From assembly GCA_015689775.1 (NCBI GenBank), contig WVSR01000001.1:1179501-1243500 (forward strand): a stretch of DNA of 64,000 nt. The letters run 5' to 3'. The notes under the pieces are model-generated. The model did not search any database and had not been told where the DNA came from. It saw only the letters and a program-made list of their open reading frames with translations. Below, piece after piece: positions 47,363-58,038 of the stretch. The translations under genes and the position numbers were made by a program. The stretch is from Rhodobacterales bacterium LSUCC0387. GTDB lineage: Bacteria; Pseudomonadota; Alphaproteobacteria; Rhodobacterales; Rhodobacteraceae. Numbering within the stretch: position 1 is the stretch's first letter; each line of letters starts with the position of its first letter.

Positions 47363-48049
47363 CTAGATAAATTCTGCCAGTTTGCGTCTATTTATTGCTG
47401 TCTTTGGCGGGGCCGCCCGTGTTTTTTCTTGTGTCTGCGTCTGCGTCTTTGTTTGTGTTGCCTGCAGGGGATTGCGCCAATTTGTCCCGTAATTCTTGCA
47501 AAGCAGAAAGCTGGTTTGCGGTTTTGGGGGTCTCAACCTCCGCCTCAATTGGTGCCGCATTGGGGGGGGGGCGCTGTAAACGTGCACCAAATCTGCCGCC
47601 TCATCCTCTCCCGCGGCATCCGCCGCGCGCGGATAATCGGGCAGGGCCAATGCCAAGGCTTCGGTCATCACGGCGTATAAGTCAATTTTTGCGGGCAATG
47701 GCTCGATGCTGTCATCTTCAGGCATCTCGGTCTCTTCGGCCTCGGGCGCCGTGAAATCGGCGATATAGCGGCGCAATACATCGGTATCGATCCGCGTTAC
47801 CACATCGGCCAAACTGACGCTGCAGGCTTGCGTGACAGTCGCGCCCAGTTGCCCCTCAAGGCGCCAGTTGTTTGTGCCTTCGGGCATGATTTTGCCCGTA
47901 AAGCGCAGTTTACGCAGCGCACGCAGCTCTAGATCATCCGCAATTTTACGCGACGCTTCCGCATCAATGGTCAAGGCAAAGGTTTTGCCTCCTGCGCGGC
48001 GCAGCTCGGGCAAAGTTAAAAGATCAGGGCGTGGGCTGGCTTTTGACAT
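47363..48049 (-). CDS. DUF177 (YceD) protein with a frameshifted C-terminus at a G10 tract
   Basis: YceD-family protein found upstream of rpmF, involved in 23S rRNA accumulation in plants and bacteria. The first 160 residues are normal (LPELRRAGGKTFALTIDAEA, VTQACSVSLADV). At a run of ten C's on the minus strand (plus 47562-47571) the frame leaves its coding-like path. As written it ends at 47363 with a basic, Gln/Thr-rich tail. Changing the tract to 11 or 8 would give APIEAEVETPKTANQLSAL, QELRDKL and a stop at 47388, a family-like end. Probably an assembly indel, possibly slippage. Confidence 0.85.
   Translation of the reverse strand: MSKASPRPDLLTLPELRRAGGKTFALTIDAEASRKIADDLELRALRKLRFTGKIMPEGTNNWRLEGQLGATVTQACSVSLADVVTRIDTDVLRRYIADFTAPEAEETEMPEDDSIEPLPAKIDLYAVMTEALALALPDYPRAADAAGEDEAADLVHVYSAPPPMRHQLRRRLRPPKPQTSFLLCKNYGTNWRNPLQATQTKTQTQTQEKTRAAPPKTAINRRKLAEFI
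47562..47571. repeat. Mononucleotide run of ten G's inside DUF177
   Basis: Ten consecutive G's on the plus strand, within the codons SAPPP of the gene on the minus strand. It sits where the reading frame switches from coding-like to non-coding-like. Confidence 0.9.
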
Positions 48050-48220
48050 GATCTCCCCTCAAATTTTTGATTAAATTCCCCTCAAAAATGAGGGTCTCAC
48101 GATTGCAATGCTTGCTCTGTTGGTCGCCGTAAGTTAAGCCCAAATGGAGACAGACGCTATGCCTGAATGTTTGCGCCCGAGCGCAGTAATGAAGCTGGCG
48201 CTAGGGTGAGGAAGATGGCC

Positions 48221-48715
48221 ATGGCAGAACTTCGGATCAGCACGCAGGCGCGTATGGGGCTCAAAAGGGCACGCACAGTGGCGATTTCAGTGGCCTTTTG
48301 GTTGGCCGTGTCTGGCTGCACAGAAAGTTTCCGTGACTACGGCTTTATTCCGCCGCAAGAAGAATTGGATGCCATCACCATCGGTCAAGATACCCGTGAC
48401 AGCCTCGGGCAAACCCTTGGACGCCCCGCCGGTGAGGGCGTGATTGGCGAAACCACATGGTTCTATTCGCAATATCGCGTGCGCAGCTATGCATGGCGGG
48501 CGCCTGAGATTGTGAGCCGCGAGATCTTGGCCGTATCTTTTGCCAATAACGGCACCGTGTCGAATGTGGAAACCTACACACTTGCCGATGGTCAGATTGT
48601 CGACATTTCGCGTCGTGTCACCGAAAGCTCGATCCGTGAAGTGTCGATTTTCCGTCAGGTTATGGGTAATTTTGGCCGCATCAATGCGGGTGAGTTGATC
48701 AACGCCAGCAACTAA
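48221..48715 (+). CDS. bamE: Outer membrane protein assembly factor BamE
   Basis: Lipoprotein of the BAM complex (SmpA/OmlA family). A signal peptide with lipobox LAVSGC is processed at the Cys, leaving a mature domain with ITIGQDTRDSLGQTLGRP, WFYSQYRVRSYAW and VSREILAVSFANNGTV. Start 48221 lies nine bases from GAGG; 48215 is too close, and an ATG at 48254 would give a tighter 21-residue signal peptide and remains possible. Divergent from DUF177, the usual arrangement. Confidence 0.9.
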   Translation: MAELRISTQARMGLKRARTVAISVAFWLAVSGCTESFRDYGFIPPQEELDAITIGQDTRDSLGQTLGRPAGEGVIGETTWFYSQYRVRSYAWRAPEIVSREILAVSFANNGTVSNVETYTLADGQIVDISRRVTESSIREVSIFRQVMGNFGRINAGELINASN

Positions 48716-48743
48716 TGCTTTGTCAGCGTAATATAGGAGCATC

Positions 48744-49481
48744 ATGCGCGAGAAGGTGGCGGGGAAATATCGGCTGCACATAGCCCAATCCGTTGCCGAT
48801 TTGAGCGCCGCTCAAGCCCTGCGTCACCGTACGTTTCGCGGTGGGGCAGATGGGACCGGTCTGGATGCTGATTCTTTTGATGCGCTTTGCGACCATATCC
48901 TCATTGAAACGCATAAGACGGGGGAATTGGTCGCCTGCTTTCGTCTCATGTGCTTGCCCGATGGGGCAGCCCTGCAACAGAGTTATTCGGCACAATTTTA
49001 TGAGTTATCGCCCCTGTCAGATTTTGATGGGCCAATGGTCGAGATGGGACGCTTTTGCCTTGCGCCAGAGGTGCATGACCCTGACATCTTGCGTCTTGCA
49101 TGGGCGGCATTAACCGCCTACGTGGATGAGATCGGGGTCAAGCTGCTCTTTGGCTGCTCGTCTTTCCACGGTACAGATGTTCTTCCCTATTGCGATGCTT
49201 TTGCGCTGTTGCGTGACCGCCACATCGGGCCGGCCCGATGGCGCCCCAAAATCAAGTCGTCTTATGTGTTTCCATTCGCGGCAAAGCTGCGGCGCAAACC
49301 TGATCTGAAACGCGCAATGGTAACGCTGCCGCCGCTTCTGCGCAGTTATTTGATGTTGGGGGGGTGGGTCAGCGATCACGCTGTGATTGATCGAGATTTG
49401 AACACCATACATGTGTTCACAGGGCTAGAGATTGCCGCCGTCCCGCCCGCCCGAGCGCGGCTATTGCGTCTAGCGCGCTGA
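48744..49481 (+). CDS. olsB: L-ornithine N(alpha)-acyltransferase, OlsB-like
   Basis: Acyl-ACP-dependent transferase of the GNAT/autoinducer-synthase-like fold that makes lyso-ornithine lipid. Shows LRHRTFRG near the N-terminus, VACFRLMCLP and EMGRFCLAPE, then FGCSSFHGTD. 245 residues. The O-acyltransferase olsA is not adjacent, so it must lie elsewhere or be absent. Follows bamE by 28 bases and may share its transcript. Confidence 0.88.
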   Translation: MREKVAGKYRLHIAQSVADLSAAQALRHRTFRGGADGTGLDADSFDALCDHILIETHKTGELVACFRLMCLPDGAALQQSYSAQFYELSPLSDFDGPMVEMGRFCLAPEVHDPDILRLAWAALTAYVDEIGVKLLFGCSSFHGTDVLPYCDAFALLRDRHIGPARWRPKIKSSYVFPFAAKLRRKPDLKRAMVTLPPLLRSYLMLGGWVSDHAVIDRDLNTIHVFTGLEIAAVPPARARLLRLAR

Positions 49482-49983
49482 ACGGTGCAAGGGTGCCAAG
49501 GTACGGCTGAGCGCTCATATGACTCCGAGCGGCGCAGGCGTTGCACCCATTCCCCGTTTAAACCGCGCAAGTCCAAAAGTATCTGCCTCACTTCACCCCA
49601 GATCAAAGCCTTGCGCCCGCTTGGCGGCGTATTCCATGGCCGCAAATAGCAGTATCTGTTGGCTGCTATAGGGGAGTCGGCGCTGCGCCATCCAATATGA
49701 TAAGCCACCTCATGCCCTACGGTCGTGCGCCCGAAAGCAGAGAAGCAGGAATATGATCAGGTTTTACGCAATAGCCAACAGGGCCTAGGGTTGGAATGCG
49801 GTCGGTTACGAAAAGCTGCCCGTCAATGCGCACAAAAGACTACCTGAGCGCGCGCAAACCCTGCTCAAACCCCACAGATTGCGCGAAACCCGCCGTGGCA
49901 ATGGGCAGGGCATCATCAAGATCGGACAGGCTGTGCAACATAATCGCAAGACTGCTGATCAAGGTAAATTCCAGATTAACGGT
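49482..49983. other. Gene-poor gap between olsB and tyrS
   Basis: About 500 bases without an intact gene. It contains the possible decayed minus-strand gene listed separately (49717-49941). The remaining part shows only open frames that shadow olsB. Confidence 0.5.
49717..49941 (-). pseudogene. Possible decayed gene downstream of tyrS
   Basis: From an ATG at 49941 the minus strand reads MLHSLSDLDDALPIATAG, FEQGLRALR, then TAG (49840-49842), then in the same frame SFVRIDGQLFVTDRIPTLG, VGYCVKPDHIP to another TAG at 49717. The TAG could be a CAG (Gln) with one C-to-T change. The protein-like character on both sides suggests a remnant. I do not recognise the family. Confidence 0.3.
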
Positions 49984-51234
49984 TCAGCCCAATTCAACCA
50001 AGGCATGGCGCTTTTTCCCTGCGCTCAGTTTCAAGGGCGTGGCCAGGTCGCCGGCTGTGATCATCAGGCCTGCATCGGTGATGGCCGCGTCATTCATCCG
50101 TGCGCCACCCTCAGCGATGAGGCGCTTGGCCTCTTTGCCCGACCCTGCCAAGCCTGAGCGCGTGATCAGTTGCACAATCGACACGCCCTCGCCAATGTCA
50201 TCGGTGCTGAGCGTGAGACGGGGCAGGTCATCGCCCATACCCCCTTTCTCAAACACCTCGCGCGCTGTGGCCTCAGCTGCGGCCGTGGCACCGCGCCCGT
50301 GCAACAGACCCGTTACCTCATTGGCAAGAACTATTTTAGCTTCGTTGATTTCGGAACCTGCAAGCGAACCAAGCCGCTCGCACTCCTCAATCGGCAACTC
50401 GGTGTAAAGTTTCAGGAACCGCCCCACATCCGCATCGGTCGTGTTGCGCCAGAATTGCCAAAATTCGTAAGGCGACATCATCTCGGCATCAAGCCAGATT
50501 GCGCCGCCTTGGGATTTGCCCATCTTCTTGCCATCTGATGTGGTCAGAAGCGGAGTGGTGAGGCCAAAAATCTCTTGATCCAAAACACGGCGAGTCAGGT
50601 CGATGCCGTTGATGATATTGCCCCATTGATCCGACCCGCCCATCTGAAGCGTACAGCCATAACGGCGGTTCAGTTCAAGAAAATCATAGGCCTGAAGGAT
50701 CATGTAATTGAATTCAAGGAAGCTAAGGCTTTGTTCGCGATCGAGCCGCGACTTAACTGATTCAAACGATAGCATTCGATTGACCGAGAAATGCCGCCCA
50801 ATATCGCGCAGAAATTCCAGATAATTCAGCCCGTCCAACCATTCGGCATTATTCAACATCAATGCGCCTGTCGCGCTGTCATCATAGTTCAAATAGCGCG
50901 CAAAAACGCGGCTCATGGCCGCGATATTGTTATCAATCGCCGCTGCATCCAAAAGTGGGCGTTCATCAGATCGGAATGACGGATCACCAACCTTTGTGGT
51001 GCCGCCGCCCATCAATGTGATCGGCTTATGCCCCGTTTTCTGATACCAGCGCAGCAACATGATGTTTAGCAAATGACCCACATGCAGGGATTTTGCCGTT
51101 GCATCATATCCGATATAGGCAGGGGTTACGCCCGCGCGCAGCTTTTCGTCTAACTCTTGCAGATCCGTGCAATCCGCAAGAAACCCGCGCGCACGGATGA
51201 TCTGAAGGAAGTCGGATTTAGGCTGGTAGGTCAT
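49984..51234 (-). CDS. tyrS: Tyrosyl-tRNA synthetase
   Basis: Charges tRNA-Tyr. Class I signatures are HVGHLLNI (HIGH motif) and KMGKSQGGA (KMSKS motif), and the C-terminal S4 RNA-binding domain has [21 protein letters not shown]. The start is uncertain: 51234 (MTYQPKSDF, 416 residues) matches family starts, 51249 is also an ATG, and neither has a strong ribosome site. Divergent from anmK. Confidence 0.96.
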   Translation of the reverse strand: MTYQPKSDFLQIIRARGFLADCTDLQELDEKLRAGVTPAYIGYDATAKSLHVGHLLNIMLLRWYQKTGHKPITLMGGGTTKVGDPSFRSDERPLLDAAAIDNNIAAMSRVFARYLNYDDSATGALMLNNAEWLDGLNYLEFLRDIGRHFSVNRMLSFESVKSRLDREQSLSFLEFNYMILQAYDFLELNRRYGCTLQMGGSDQWGNIINGIDLTRRVLDQEIFGLTTPLLTTSDGKKMGKSQGGAIWLDAEMMSPYEFWQFWRNTTDADVGRFLKLYTELPIEECERLGSLAGSEINEAKIVLANEVTGLLHGRGATAAAEATAREVFEKGGMGDDLPRLTLSTDDIGEGVSIVQLITRSGLAGSGKEAKRLIAEGGARMNDAAITDAGLMITAGDLATPLKLSAGKKRHALVELG

Positions 51235-51310
51235 TGCGGTGTGATCCATTCTTGGCAAGCGAGGCGCAGCGGTTTTATGCTCTGCGCGGTGATCTATAAC
51301 GGGGGTGGGG

Positions 51311-52417
51311 ATGAAGGGAAAGGGTCAAGCCAGCCCAAGGTTACGGGTGGCGGGATTGATGTCTGGCACGTCGCTAGATGGGGTAGATGCCGCAATTTTG
51401 GATACTGATGGGGTGCATGTCCTTGGCTTTGGTCAAACGGCCTTCCGCCCCTATAGCCCGCAGGAGCGTGCCGTGTTGCGGGGCTGCCTTAGCAAATGGC
51501 CCGATGATGACGGTCTTTTAGCGTCGCAAGAGGTGATCCACAGCGCCCATATCGAGGCGCTGAAGGCGTTGAGCGCCCCTTTTGATCTAATAGGGTTTCA
51601 CGGGCAAACCTTGGCCCATGACCCTGATCAGGGACGCACGCATCAATTGGGCGATGGCGCGGTTTTGGCTCACGCTTTTGACTGCCCCGTGGTTTGGGAC
51701 TTTCGTAGCAATGATATGCGGATGGGGGGGCAAGGCGCACCCTTGGCCCCGTTTTATCATTTTGCCCTTGCCAAACATATGGGTGCCACCGCGCCCTTGG
51801 CCTTTCTCAATTTGGGTGGGGTGGGAAATATCACCTATGTTGATCCAAGCCATGACCGCCCAGATCGGGATGGGGCTCTTTTGGCCTTTGACACGGGGCC
51901 TGCCAACGCGCCGATGGATGATCTGATGGCAGGGACGGGCCAGGGCTATGACAATAATGGCGCCTTGGCCGCATCGGGGCGCGTGACTGAGGCTTTTGTC
52001 GCGCGGGTCTTAGCACATGGGTATTTCCTTAAAATGCCCCCCAAATCCCTTGATCGAGATACGTTTGCCCAAGTTTTGACCGAGGTGCAGGCGATGCCCT
52101 TGGCCGATGGGTTGGCCAGTTTGGCCGAGGTTAGCGCGCGTGCCGTAGCGGCGGGTCTTGCGCATCTGCCCAAGTCAGTTGCCCAGATTTTGGTCTGTGG
52201 CGGCGGGCGTAAGAATGGCCATCTTATGGCACGCCTCGCCGCGTTGACGGACGTTGAGGTTGTGGCGGTTGAGGTGGTAGATTTCGACGGGGATTTCCTC
52301 GAGGCGCAGGCATTTGCCTATCTTGCTGCGCGGGTGCAGGCAGGGCTGCCTACCTCTGCGCCCGCAACCACGGGTGTGGCGGCGGCCGTAGGGGGCGGGC
52401 AAATCAGCCGCCCCTAG
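51311..52417 (+). CDS. anmK: Anhydro-N-acetylmuramic acid kinase
   Basis: Phosphorylates 1,6-anhydro-MurNAc during peptidoglycan recycling. Shows the ATP-site [14 protein letters not shown] near the N-terminus, [24 protein letters not shown] and [17 protein letters not shown] 51311 is preferred to the GTG at 51305 and gives 368 residues. Divergent from tyrS, convergent with the cupin gene, overlapping it by four bases. Confidence 0.95.
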   Translation: MKGKGQASPRLRVAGLMSGTSLDGVDAAILDTDGVHVLGFGQTAFRPYSPQERAVLRGCLSKWPDDDGLLASQEVIHSAHIEALKALSAPFDLIGFHGQTLAHDPDQGRTHQLGDGAVLAHAFDCPVVWDFRSNDMRMGGQGAPLAPFYHFALAKHMGATAPLAFLNLGGVGNITYVDPSHDRPDRDGALLAFDTGPANAPMDDLMAGTGQGYDNNGALAASGRVTEAFVARVLAHGYFLKMPPKSLDRDTFAQVLTEVQAMPLADGLASLAEVSARAVAAGLAHLPKSVAQILVCGGGRKNGHLMARLAALTDVEVVAVEVVDFDGDFLEAQAFAYLAARVQAGLPTSAPATTGVAAAVGGGQISRP

Positions 52418-52845
52418 CCAGTCTCGCGCGGGATATTAAACCTTGCAGGGGCAAGGGTGAAACCCTCAAAAGAAAAGGCAGGGCTGACAGTGCAGGACAC
52501 CAGCGTGTAATCCCCAGTGCTGCGCGCCGATTGCCAATGCCCCTCTGGCACGATGATCTGCGGCGCGCCGCGGCTCAGGTCTGGCCCAAGAATATAATCG
52601 CGCGCAGGTCCATGATCGGTGGCGCTGAGTGACAGGATCAACTCCGCGCCCGCGTGGTAATGCCAAATCTCGGTAGCATCGACATGGTGCCAATGGCTGA
52701 CTTCACCCGCGGCGAGAAGGAAATATATACAAGACCCCGCAGGGCGGTCGGCCATGCCGCCACCCACCCATGTTTGCCGATAATGCCCGCCCTCAGGATG
52801 GGGCATAAGGCCCAGGTGGGCGATAATCTCGGCGGCAGTCATCAT
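52414..52845 (-). CDS. Cupin family protein (DUF985)
   Basis: Small beta-barrel protein of 143 residues: LGLMPHPEGGHYRQTW, a metal-type pair in SHWHHVDATEIWHYHAGAE and the C-terminal CTVSPAFSFEGFTLA, all typical of the cupin_5 family. No signal peptide. Function in this family is unknown. Lies three bases from eno on the same strand, so probably read with it. Confidence 0.88.
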   Translation of the reverse strand: MMTAAEIIAHLGLMPHPEGGHYRQTWVGGGMADRPAGSCIYFLLAAGEVSHWHHVDATEIWHYHAGAELILSLSATDHGPARDYILGPDLSRGAPQIIVPEGHWQSARSTGDYTLVSCTVSPAFSFEGFTLAPARFNIPRETG

Positions 52846-52848
52846 TCC

Positions 52849-54126
<1,278 letters not shown>

Positions 54127-54168
54127 TTAGCCTGTCTGTGAAAAAAGAAAAAAGAATTCCGCTCTGCC

Positions 54169-55077
54169 TTACCGCGATGTAGGATCAGAGGAAAGGGTCG
54201 ATTGCGTCTGTTGAGCGGCGCGCGCAAGCCGCGCTTCGCGGATCAGCGTGTAAAGCCCCGCTGCGATCACGATAGCCGATCCTGCCAGCATATAGGCATC
54301 GGGCCGCTCGTCAAAGACAATCGCGCCCAAGATCAGCGCGAACAAAAGCCGCGAATACCGAAACGGTGTGATAACCGAAATATCCCCCATACGCATCGAG
54401 AGGGTCAGCGCGTAATAGCCCATCACCCCCGCAAGGAGCGCTGCGGCAAGGAGGATCACCTTGGGGCTCTGCGGGGCAAAGGACCCCCCTGAAAAGGCCC
54501 ATAACAAAAGGCCTGCGGGCACGACCGCAAAAAACCCGTAACAAGACAGCTGCATTGAGCTATATTTCGCGGGCATCACGCGGGTTGCTAAATCGCGCGT
54601 GGTCAGGCCTGTGACCCCTAAAAGCGCTAGAACCGCACCGATATCAAATTCGGCTGTGCCGGGGCGGATGACGATTAGAACCCCGATAAATCCGATGATA
54701 ATCGCACTCCACCGCCGCCACCCAACAGGCGCGCCTAAAAACAGGGCCGCGCCCATTGTCACCATCAAGGGCATGGCCTGCACAATGGCTGCAACAAGGG
54801 ACATGGGCGAGAGGGCGAGGGCAGAGACAAAGGCCATCGTGCCAAACATCTCGCCCAAATTGCGGGTCAGCATCAGCGGGTCAAGCAAGTCACGGGTGAT
54901 CAATTTGGTGCCTTGCGCCAACGCGATCCCGCCAAAGATCAGTGCGCCCCCTAAGCCCAAAAGGATCAAAATTTGCCCTACAGGCATGGTCACGCTGAGG
55001 GTTTTGACCAGCGCATCCTCAATCGCAAAGCCAAACATCGCTGCCGTCATCAAGGCGATGCCGCGTATATTTTCCAT
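54169..55077 (-). CDS. EamA family (DMT) transporter
   Basis: Inner-membrane permease with two EamA repeats and about ten helices in 302 residues (for example GIALMTAAMFGFAIEDALVK, ILILLGLGGALIFGGIAL, SAIVIAAGLYTLIREA). Substrate unknown. Start 55077 (MENIRGIALM). Same strand as eno but separate; one of two unlike EamA proteins flanking the Fur-family gene. Confidence 0.88.
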   Translation of the reverse strand: MENIRGIALMTAAMFGFAIEDALVKTLSVTMPVGQILILLGLGGALIFGGIALAQGTKLITRDLLDPLMLTRNLGEMFGTMAFVSALALSPMSLVAAIVQAMPLMVTMGAALFLGAPVGWRRWSAIIIGFIGVLIVIRPGTAEFDIGAVLALLGVTGLTTRDLATRVMPAKYSSMQLSCYGFFAVVPAGLLLWAFSGGSFAPQSPKVILLAAALLAGVMGYYALTLSMRMGDISVITPFRYSRLLFALILGAIVFDERPDAYMLAGSAIVIAAGLYTLIREARLARAAQQTQSTLSSDPTSR

Positions 55078-55161
55078 TCTGGGGGTCGCTTCCGTGCAAA
55101 ATAGCCTTGCGCGTGGCTTAGCCTGTGCCGTTGCGCGATGCTAGCCCCGTGACGGGTTTCG

Positions 55162-55587
55162 CTATTTTTTCTTGGGTGTCGTGATTGGCACGCCGTAAAG
55201 CTCAAGCTTATGCCCCTGAAGCCTATAGCCCAACTTGGCCGCAATTTGTTCTTGCAGGGCTTCGATCTCGGGGTCGATGAATTCGATGACATCGCCTGTT
55301 GCCACATCGATGAGATGATCGTGATGCTCCCGCTCGGCGTCCTCATAGCGCGCGCGGCCATCCCCAAATTCAACCTTCTCTAGGATGCCTGCTTCTTCGA
55401 ATAATTTAACGGTCCGATAGACCGTGGCCATGGAAATCCGTGGATCGACGGCAGAGGCCCGATAATAAAGTTCTTCTGCATCGGGGTGATCGGCGGATGC
55501 GTCTAGCACCTGCGCGATGACCCGGCGCTGCTCGGTCATGCGCAACCCTTGCGCATTGCATCTCATCTCGATCGTCTCAGTCACCAA
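55162..55587 (-). CDS. Fur family metal-responsive regulator
   Basis: Metal-sensing repressor. The winged helix holds RMTEQRRVIAQVLDAS and SMATVYRTVKLFEEAG, and the dimer domain has EHHDHLIDVATGDVIEF with metal ligands. 141 residues. There is no ATG near the start: it begins at TTG (55587) or GTG (55584), with AAAGGG just ahead. In Rhodobacterales this type often senses iron or manganese (Fur/Mur); Irr is less likely because the HHH motif is not seen. Confidence 0.88.
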   Translation of the reverse strand: MVTETIEMRCNAQGLRMTEQRRVIAQVLDASADHPDAEELYYRASAVDPRISMATVYRTVKLFEEAGILEKVEFGDGRARYEDAEREHHDHLIDVATGDVIEFIDPEIEALQEQIAAKLGYRLQGHKLELYGVPITTPKKK

Positions 55588-55687
55588 TTCGGCCCTTTTC
55601 TACCATTGCGCTTTCCTCTGTAAGGGATTTGACATCGCCCGAAAAGACCGTTTGGGTCATGGCATATCAAAACACATAGGCAGGTCG

Positions 55688-56584
55688 ATGGAGCATCAAC
55701 CACAGCGCAAGGCGCAGATGGATCAATTTGGCACTTTGGGCATGATCCTGTTTGCGGTTCTTCTGGCTTTTAGTCAGGTCGTTGTCAGGGTCACGAATGA
55801 GGGGATTCAGCCCGTGTTTTTTGCAGGCATCCGATCTTTGGGGGCCGCTTTTTTGCTGCTGTTTTGGATGCGGTTACGTGGGATCCCGCTTGATTTTACC
55901 CGTGCACCCCTATCCGGCCTTTGGGTGGCGCTGCTTTTTTCGGGACAGTTTATGTTCCTGTTCCTTGCGCTGGATTACACCACGGTCGCGCGCGCCTCAG
56001 TTTTATTTTACACCATGCCAATTTGGCTGACACTTGTCGCACATTTTCTAATCCCGGACGAGCGGATCATCCTTAAAAAAGGCATCGGATTGGCGCTTGC
56101 TTTTGGCGGGGTGGTTTGCGCTTTGGCATGGCCGCATGATGGACGGGCAAGCGGCGCAGACGGAATTTTGGGGGATATTTATGCGATTGCGGGAGCAATG
56201 TGTTGGGCGGCGATTGCGGTGTCGGCACGGATCACGCCGTTGCGCACGTTGCGGATTGAAATGCAGTTATTCTGGCAGCTTTTGGTCTCTGGCCCGATAT
56301 TAATCGGGGCGGCGCTGTTTTTTGGCCCATTCTTGCGTGACCCTGAGCTGATCCATTGGGCGGGGCTTGGTTTTCAGATTGTGGTGATTGCCTTTGCCGC
56401 CTTTCTGGCCTGGTTTTGGTTTATCTCAATTTACCCTGCCTCCTCCATTGCCTCATTTAGCTTCTTATCGCCGATTTTTGGGGTTGCGATGGGGTGGCTC
56501 TTTTTGGGCGAGGAGGTTGGGCTTGAGCTTTTGCTCGCGCTTGGTTTGGTTTGCGTGGGGCTGATCTTGATCAATCGCCGCTAG
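55688..56584 (+). CDS. EamA family (DMT) transporter
   Basis: About ten-helix permease of 298 residues with two EamA repeats (GMILFAVLLAFSQVVVRVTN, LDYTTVARASVLFYTMPIWL, ASSIASFSFLSPIFGVAMGW). Substrate unknown. Start 55688 is chosen by the frame; 55718 (MDQFGTLG) is also possible and has AAGG before it. Divergent from the Fur-type gene, convergent with selO by four bases. Confidence 0.87.
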   Translation: MEHQPQRKAQMDQFGTLGMILFAVLLAFSQVVVRVTNEGIQPVFFAGIRSLGAAFLLLFWMRLRGIPLDFTRAPLSGLWVALLFSGQFMFLFLALDYTTVARASVLFYTMPIWLTLVAHFLIPDERIILKKGIGLALAFGGVVCALAWPHDGRASGADGILGDIYAIAGAMCWAAIAVSARITPLRTLRIEMQLFWQLLVSGPILIGAALFFGPFLRDPELIHWAGLGFQIVVIAFAAFLAWFWFISIYPASSIASFSFLSPIFGVAMGWLFLGEEVGLELLLALGLVCVGLILINRR

Positions 56585-58038
56585 GTGCCGCAGAAGGTCT
56601 GTGTCACCCGTTCTGCTGCAGTTGGAGCGGCCTCATAGGCAGCGAGGGTAGGGTCGGGCGTGTAGGGCGCAGCCAAGGCATGGGTCAGGGCCTGAAACTC
56701 CGACAGATCACCCGATAGGGCGGCCGCGATCATCGTCTCAACCTGATGATTGCGCGGAATGCGCACGGGGTTGGCCTGACCCATTTCTTCGCGTTTCTCT
56801 GGGTTAGTTTCACCTTCCCACATCATCCCCCATTCGCGCAGGGCTTGATCCCCTGTTGCGCCAAGTTCAGCCTCAAGGCCAGGTAGGCCGCGATCGGTCA
56901 GTGCCCGAAAGGCGAGGTTGAAATCCCCGCCCAGCCGCGCGAGATGCTCGAGAAACTCAAGCCCCATTGTGCCTGCCTGCGGGTGATCTGGGCCAAGCCC
57001 CAGTTTGCGGCCCAAAACTGCATGCCATTCCGCGTCAAAGCGATCCGCAAATCCCTGCACGATCTGGGTGAAACGGTCTATCGCATCCTCGCGCGGGCCA
57101 TCGCAGATGGGCAAAAGCGAGGTAGCGAATTGTGCGATGTTCCAGACCGCGATATTGGGCTGATTGGCATATGCATAGCGCCCAAACTGGTCGATGGACG
57201 AAAACACCTGCTCAGGAAAATAACGATCCATGAAAGCGGCAGGGCCATAATCAATGGTTTCGCCCGAAATGGTCATATTGTCGGTGTTCATCACGCCATG
57301 AATGAACCCCACCCCCATCCATTGCGCTATCAGGCGCGCTTGCGCATCGCGCATCCCGATTAAAAGATCATCAAGGCTTTGGGCCTGCGGATAGTGACGC
57401 GCGATCACGTGATCCGCCAAATCGCGCAGGGCCCCGCGATCATCCCGTGCTGCAAAATACTGGAATGTGCCCACGCGTGTATAACCTTGGGCAACACGGG
57501 CGAGAACCGCGCCGGGGCGGATATCTTCGCGCAAGATATCCTCGCCCGTGGTGACAGCGGCCAAAGCGCGAGTGGTCGGGATGCCAAGGGCCGCCATCGC
57601 CTCGCTCAAGACATATTCGCGCAAAACGGGCCCAAGCCATGCGCGCCCATCGCCCATGCGCGAAAAGGGCGTGCGCCCCGCGCCTTTGAGTTGGATGTCA
57701 AAGCGCCCCTGATCCGTGACCACCTCGCCCAAAAGGATTGCACGCCCATCCCCCAATTGCGGCACCCATCCGCCGAATTGATGCCCCGCATAGGCCTGTG
57801 CAATCGGGTCTGCCCCTGCCAGCATCACATTGCCTGCGAGAACCTGCGCCAGTTCGGCATCGCTCATGGCGTGGAGCGCATCAGCAAGCCCCAAACGTTC
57901 TGCAAGCGAGTGGTTTAGCGCCAAAAGCTTTGGATCTGGCGCTCGGGTCGGGGCAACCCGCACAAAAAAGCGATCGGGCAAGCGCGCATAGCTGTTGTCA
58001 AAGCTTACGCTAGGATTGGGTTTGCCTTGATCCGTCAT
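56581..58038 (-). CDS. selO: Protein adenylyltransferase SelO
   Basis: Pseudokinase-fold enzyme that transfers AMP to proteins (YdiU/UPF0061 family). Shows QFGGWVPQLGDGRAILLGEV, IQLKGAGRTPFSRMGDGRA and GVMNTDNMTISGETIDYGPA, the metal and nucleotide sites. 485 residues ending in QTFCGT: the Cys near the end takes the place of the selenocysteine in eukaryotic SelO. It overlaps the nucleoside hydrolase by four bases. Confidence 0.95.
   Translation of the reverse strand: MTDQGKPNPSVSFDNSYARLPDRFFVRVAPTRAPDPKLLALNHSLAERLGLADALHAMSDAELAQVLAGNVMLAGADPIAQAYAGHQFGGWVPQLGDGRAILLGEVVTDQGRFDIQLKGAGRTPFSRMGDGRAWLGPVLREYVLSEAMAALGIPTTRALAAVTTGEDILREDIRPGAVLARVAQGYTRVGTFQYFAARDDRGALRDLADHVIARHYPQAQSLDDLLIGMRDAQARLIAQWMGVGFIHGVMNTDNMTISGETIDYGPAAFMDRYFPEQVFSSIDQFGRYAYANQPNIAVWNIAQFATSLLPICDGPREDAIDRFTQIVQGFADRFDAEWHAVLGRKLGLGPDHPQAGTMGLEFLEHLARLGGDFNLAFRALTDRGLPGLEAELGATGDQALREWGMMWEGETNPEKREEMGQANPVRIPRNHQVETMIAAALSGDLSEFQALTHALAAPYTPDPTLAAYEAAPTAAERVTQTFCGT

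Noticed and set aside
47240-47680. Plus-strand open frame of 146 codons between rpmF and DUF177
   Set aside because: It runs antisense through DUF177, has no family motif, and depends on the same ten-G run that disturbs the real gene.
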